Part shown: in pieces, positions 60,909 through 64,000 of the stretch | Position numbering within the stretch: the first letter of the stretch is position 1 | Layout: the number at the start of each line of letters is the position of its first letter | Source of the DNA: Serratia rhizosphaerae | GTDB lineage: Bacteria; Pseudomonadota; Gammaproteobacteria; Enterobacterales; Enterobacteriaceae | Length of the DNA stretch: 64,000 nucleotides | Assembly: GCF_009817885.1 (NCBI RefSeq) | Contig: NZ_CP041764.1 | Span: 4,340,001 to 4,404,000 of the forward strand | Direction: 5' to 3' | Position numbers and translations under genes: made by a program | Notes under the pieces: model-generated | Told to the model about the DNA's origin: nothing | Databases searched by the model: none | The model's input: the letters and a program-made list of their open reading frames with translations, nothing else

Positions 60909-62702
60909 ATGCGTACTGAATATTGCGGGCAGTTGAATCTGTCCCACGTGGGCCAGGAAGTGACTTTGTGCGGCTGGGTAAATCGCCGTCGCGATTTGGG
61001 TGGCCTGATCTTTATTGATATGCGCGATCGCGAAGGCATCGTGCAGGTGTTCTTCGACCCGGATAAAAAAGCGGCGTTCGACAAAGCGTTCGAACTGCGC
61101 AACGAATTCTGCATCCAGATCGTCGGCACCGTACGCGCGCGTCCGGACAGCCAAATCAATAAAGATATGGCCACCGGCGAAGTGGAAGTGTTCGCCCATG
61201 CGCTCGAGATTATCAACCGTTCCGAGCCGCTGCCGCTGGACGCCAACCAGACCAACAGCGAAGAAGCGCGTCTGAAATACCGCTACCTGGACCTGCGTCG
61301 CCCGGAAATGGCCGACCGCCTGAAGACCCGCGCCAAGATCACCAGTTTTGTCCGTCGTTTTATGGACGACCACGGCTTCCTGGATATTGAAACGCCGATG
61401 CTGACCAAGGCGACGCCGGAAGGCGCGCGCGACTATCTGGTGCCGAGCCGCGTACATAAAGGCAAGTTCTACGCGCTGCCACAGTCGCCGCAGCTGTTCA
61501 AACAGCTGCTGATGATGTCCGGTTTTGACCGCTACTATCAGATCGTCAAATGTTTCCGCGACGAAGACCTGCGTGCCGATCGCCAGCCTGAATTCACCCA
61601 GATCGATGTCGAAACGTCCTTTATGAGCGCCGAGCAAGTGCGCACCGTAATGGAACAGCTGGTGCGTGAACTGTGGCAGGATGTGAAGGGCGTGGATCTG
61701 GGCGACTTCCCGATCATGACCTTTGCCGAAGCGATGCGCCGCTACGGTTCCGACAAGCCGGATCTGCGTAACCCGCTGGAGCTGGTGGACGTGGCCGATC
61801 TGGTGAAAGACGTCGAATTTAAAGTGTTCTCCGGCCCGGCCAACGATGCCAAAGGGCGCGTGGCGGTAATCCGCGTACCGGGCGGCGCGCAGCTGACCCG
61901 TAAGCAGATCGACGAGTACGGCGCATTCGTTAACATCTACGGCGCCAAAGGGCTGGCGTGGCTGAAAGTGAATGACCGCGCCGCCGGGATGGAAGGGGTA
62001 CAAAGCCCGATCGCCAAATTCCTCAGCGCGGACGTGCTGGAAGCGATGCTGGCGCGCACCGACGCACAAAGCGGCGATATTCTGTTCTTCGGCGCTGACA
62101 GCAGCAAAATCGTCACCGATGCGATGGGCGCGCTGCGTCTGAAGCTGGGCCGCGATCTGCAGCTGACCAAGCTGGACGCCTGGGCGCCGCTGTGGGTGGT
62201 TGATTTCCCGATGTTCGAAGAAGACGACGAAGGCGGTCTGGCGGCGATGCACCATCCGTTTACCGCTCCGCGTGACTCCTCGCCGGAAGCGCTGGCGCAG
62301 GCGCCGACCGAAGCCATCGCCAACGCCTACGACATGGTGTTGAATGGCTACGAAGTGGGCGGTGGCTCGGTGCGTATTCACCGCAGCGAAATGCAGCAGA
62401 CGGTGTTCAGCATTCTGGGCATCGACGAACACGAACAGCGTGAGAAGTTCGGCTTCCTGCTGGACGCGCTGAAGTACGGCACGCCGCCGCACGCCGGCTT
62501 GGCCTTTGGCCTGGATCGCCTGGTGATGCTGCTGACCGGCACGGAAAATATCCGCGACGTGATCGCCTTCCCGAAAACCACCGCGGCCGCCTGTCTGATG
62601 ACCGACGCACCGAGCTTCGCCAACCCGGCGTCGCTGCAGGAGCTGTCCATCAGCGTGGTGAAAAAGGGCGCGGCGGACGACGCTAACTCAGAGAACGCGT
62701 GA
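60909..62702 (+). CDS. aspS: Aspartyl-tRNA synthetase
   Basis: 597 residues (590 in E. coli). Class II: N-terminal OB-fold (TLCGWVNRRRDLGGLIFIDMRDREG), motif 2 FRDEDLRADRQPEFTQID, bacterial GAD insertion in the middle, and motif 3 GLAFGLDRLVMLLTG. It charges tRNA-Asp. The stop overlaps the nudB start (TGATG-type arrangement). Confidence 0.97.
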   Translation: MRTEYCGQLNLSHVGQEVTLCGWVNRRRDLGGLIFIDMRDREGIVQVFFDPDKKAAFDKAFELRNEFCIQIVGTVRARPDSQINKDMATGEVEVFAHALEIINRSEPLPLDANQTNSEEARLKYRYLDLRRPEMADRLKTRAKITSFVRRFMDDHGFLDIETPMLTKATPEGARDYLVPSRVHKGKFYALPQSPQLFKQLLMMSGFDRYYQIVKCFRDEDLRADRQPEFTQIDVETSFMSAEQVRTVMEQLVRELWQDVKGVDLGDFPIMTFAEAMRRYGSDKPDLRNPLELVDVADLVKDVEFKVFSGPANDAKGRVAVIRVPGGAQLTRKQIDEYGAFVNIYGAKGLAWLKVNDRAAGMEGVQSPIAKFLSADVLEAMLARTDAQSGDILFFGADSSKIVTDAMGALRLKLGRDLQLTKLDAWAPLWVVDFPMFEEDDEGGLAAMHHPFTAPRDSSPEALAQAPTEAIANAYDMVLNGYEVGGGSVRIHRSEMQQTVFSILGIDEHEQREKFGFLLDALKYGTPPHAGLAFGLDRLVMLLTGTENIRDVIAFPKTTAAACLMTDAPSFANPASLQELSISVVKKGAADDANSENA

Positions 62703-63148
62703 TGAACTATAAACGCCCCGAGTCGGTTCTGGTGGTGATTTATGCGCGTTCCAGCGGCCGGGTGCTCATGTTACAGCGGCGGGACGATACCGAATTCTGG
62801 CAGTCGGTGACCGGCAGCCTGGAGGCGGATGAATCGCCGCTGCATGCTGCGCAGCGTGAAATCAAAGAAGAAGTCGGCATCGATGTGGTGGCGGAGAATC
62901 TGCCGCTGTTCGATTGCCAGCGCTGCGTGGAGTTTGAACTCTTCGTCCACTTGCGACATCGCTATGCGCCGGGAACCACGCGTAATAAAGAGCACTGGTT
63001 CTGTCTGGCATTGCCCGCAGAGCGCGATCCGGTGATTACCGAGCATCACGCCTATCAGTGGCTTGAGGCGGCGGAAGCCGTCAAACTGACCAAGTCATGG
63101 AGCAACCAGCAGGCGATTGAAGAGTTTGTGATTAATTCAGTCCAGTAG
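62702..63148 (+). CDS. nudB: Dihydroneopterin triphosphate diphosphatase NudB
   Basis: 148 residues from the ATG at 62702, which shares a base with the aspS stop; an in-frame GTG directly upstream is possible. The Nudix box reads GSLEADESPLHAAQREIKEEVGI. It removes pyrophosphate from dihydroneopterin triphosphate in folate synthesis. Sits in the conserved aspS-nudB-yebC-ruvC order. Confidence 0.95.
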   Translation: MNYKRPESVLVVIYARSSGRVLMLQRRDDTEFWQSVTGSLEADESPLHAAQREIKEEVGIDVVAENLPLFDCQRCVEFELFVHLRHRYAPGTTRNKEHWFCLALPAERDPVITEHHAYQWLEAAEAVKLTKSWSNQQAIEEFVINSVQ

Positions 63149-63167
63149 TTTTTTTTGGAGATTTTTT

Positions 63168-63911
63168 ATGGCAGGTCATAGTAAGTGGGCCAACACAAAA
63201 CACCGTAAAGCGGCGCAAGACGCCAAACGCGGTAAGATTTTCACCAAAATTATTCGTGAACTGGTCACCGCGGCCAAACTGGGCGGCGGCGATCCCGACG
63301 CCAACCCGCGTCTGCGCGCGGCGATGGATAAGGCGCTGTCCAACAACATGACGCGCGACACCATGAACCGCGCCATTGCCCGCGGCGTCGGCGGTGAAGA
63401 CGACAGCAACATGGAAACCATCATCTATGAAGGTTATGGTCCGGGCGGCACCGCCATCATGATCGAATGCCTGAGTGACAACCGCAACCGCACCGTGGCG
63501 GAAGTGCGTCACGCCTTCACCAAGTGTGGCGGCAACCTCGGCACCGACGGCTCCGTGGCGTACCTGTTCACCAAAAAAGGCGTGATCACCTTTGCGCCGG
63601 GCCTGGATGAAGACAGCGTGATGGAAGCGGCGCTGGAAGCCGGCGCGGAAGATATCGTGACTTATGATGACGGCGCGATCGACGTTTACACCGCGTGGGA
63701 AAACCTGGGCGAAGTGAAAGACGCGCTGGCGAGCGCCGGCTTTACCGCTGAAGCGGCGGAAGTGTCGATGATCCCGTCGACCAAGGCCGATATGGATGCG
63801 GAAACCGCGCCGAAGCTGTTGCGTCTGATCGATATGCTGGAAGACTGCGACGACGTGCAGGAGGTTTACCACAACGGTGAGATCTCCGACGAGGTGGCGG
63901 CTACGCTGTAA
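63168..63911 (+). CDS. yebC: YebC/TACO1-family protein
   Basis: 247 residues (246 in E. coli): MAGHSKWANTKHRKAAQDAKRGKIFTKIIREL at the N-terminus, GYGPGGTAIMIECLSDNRNRTVAEVRHAFTKCGGNLGTDGSVAYLF in the middle and an acidic C-terminus. The family has been described both as a transcription regulator and as a factor aiding translation through proline stretches. TTGGAG lies 7 bases before the ATG. Confidence 0.96.
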   Translation: MAGHSKWANTKHRKAAQDAKRGKIFTKIIRELVTAAKLGGGDPDANPRLRAAMDKALSNNMTRDTMNRAIARGVGGEDDSNMETIIYEGYGPGGTAIMIECLSDNRNRTVAEVRHAFTKCGGNLGTDGSVAYLFTKKGVITFAPGLDEDSVMEAALEAGAEDIVTYDDGAIDVYTAWENLGEVKDALASAGFTAEAAEVSMIPSTKADMDAETAPKLLRLIDMLEDCDDVQEVYHNGEISDEVAATL

Positions 63912-63984
63912 TGCGTGGTGAATATGGCGCTGCACTGCTGCAGCGCCTGACGCCGTTGGCGGGCAAGACGGAGCGGACGACATA

Positions 63985-64000
63985 ATGGCGATTATCCTCG
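63985..64000 (+). CDS. ruvC: Holliday junction endonuclease RuvC (first codons only)
   Basis: Only the ATG and four further codons (MAIIL) are inside the window. They match the RuvC start, and the yebC-ruvC order is conserved in enterics. GGAG lies 11 bases upstream. Confidence 0.75.

Noticed and set aside
60684..62492. A 602-codon frame on the minus strand opposite aspS
   Set aside because: Shadow frame; aspS is unmistakable and the opposite product resembles no protein family.

Overview
The window looks like a chromosomal segment of a Serratia species or a very close member of the Enterobacterales. This is inferred from high-GC coding sequence (AT-rich only between genes), close protein similarity to E. 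coli housekeeping genes, an RhlA-type surfactant gene at the left edge, and a gene order that joins blocks that are separate in E. coli. No prophage, plasmid or CRISPR array was seen. The only mobile element recognised is one IS3-family insertion sequence.

Left third (1-20.8 kb), accessory metabolism. A partial rhlA and a low-complexity Val/Gly/Asp-rich protein are followed by a DcuS/DcuR-type C4-dicarboxylate two-component system, a small cupin and an unknown secreted protein. Next is a GalNAc utilisation locus: divergent agaR, then kbaZ-agaV-agaW-agaE-agaF, then agaS-kbaY and a periplasmic clan-D glycosidase. Four AgaR-like operators lie at its two control regions. agaF carries a one-base frameshift, and no GalNAc-6-P deacetylase gene (agaA) is present. 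The working model is that the periplasmic enzyme releases sugar, AgaVWEF imports and phosphorylates it, a deacetylase encoded elsewhere (probably NagA) acts on it, AgaS deaminates/isomerises it, and KbaYZ cleaves tagatose-1,6-bisphosphate. After that come a hydrolase divergent from a CGNR zinc-finger regulator, with three copies of a 30-31 bp palindrome between them, and a molybdenum hydroxylase operon (2Fe-2S subunit, Tat-exported molybdopterin subunit, tri-haem cytochrome c) followed immediately by the IS.

Middle (22-36.9 kb), conserved core matching the E. coli ychF-pth-ychH-prs-ispE-lolB-hemA-prfA-prmC-sirB2-sirB1-kdsA region. It has two insertions: a SulP transporter between ychF and pth, and a porin between lolB and hemA. 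ychH is preceded by a 13-codon leader ORF whose end overlaps the ychH ribosome binding site.

36.8-38.8 kb, tRNA region. Two tRNA-Ser(GGA) genes on the minus strand each have their own promoter and terminator. They are interspersed with 155-166 bp repeats, each carrying the last ~18 nt of the tRNA plus the terminator hairpin, an arrangement like the E. coli tyrT/rtT repeats. A separate element with two GGGA-loop hairpins lies beside them.

Right third (38.8-64 kb). A POT-family transporter is followed by ghrA-ycdX-ycdY, yceB, an AarF/UbiB-like gene with grxB, rimJ-yceH-mviM-murJ, argS, yecM, patB, cutC, an HPP protein, cmoB-cmoA, yecN, yecE, yecD, an FmdB-type zinc ribbon gene and aspS-nudB-yebC. 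The first codons of ruvC are at the right edge. Two probable small membrane proteins are included (25284-25475 and 52565-52684).

All identifications come from reading the sequence and remembered family features. No database search was run.
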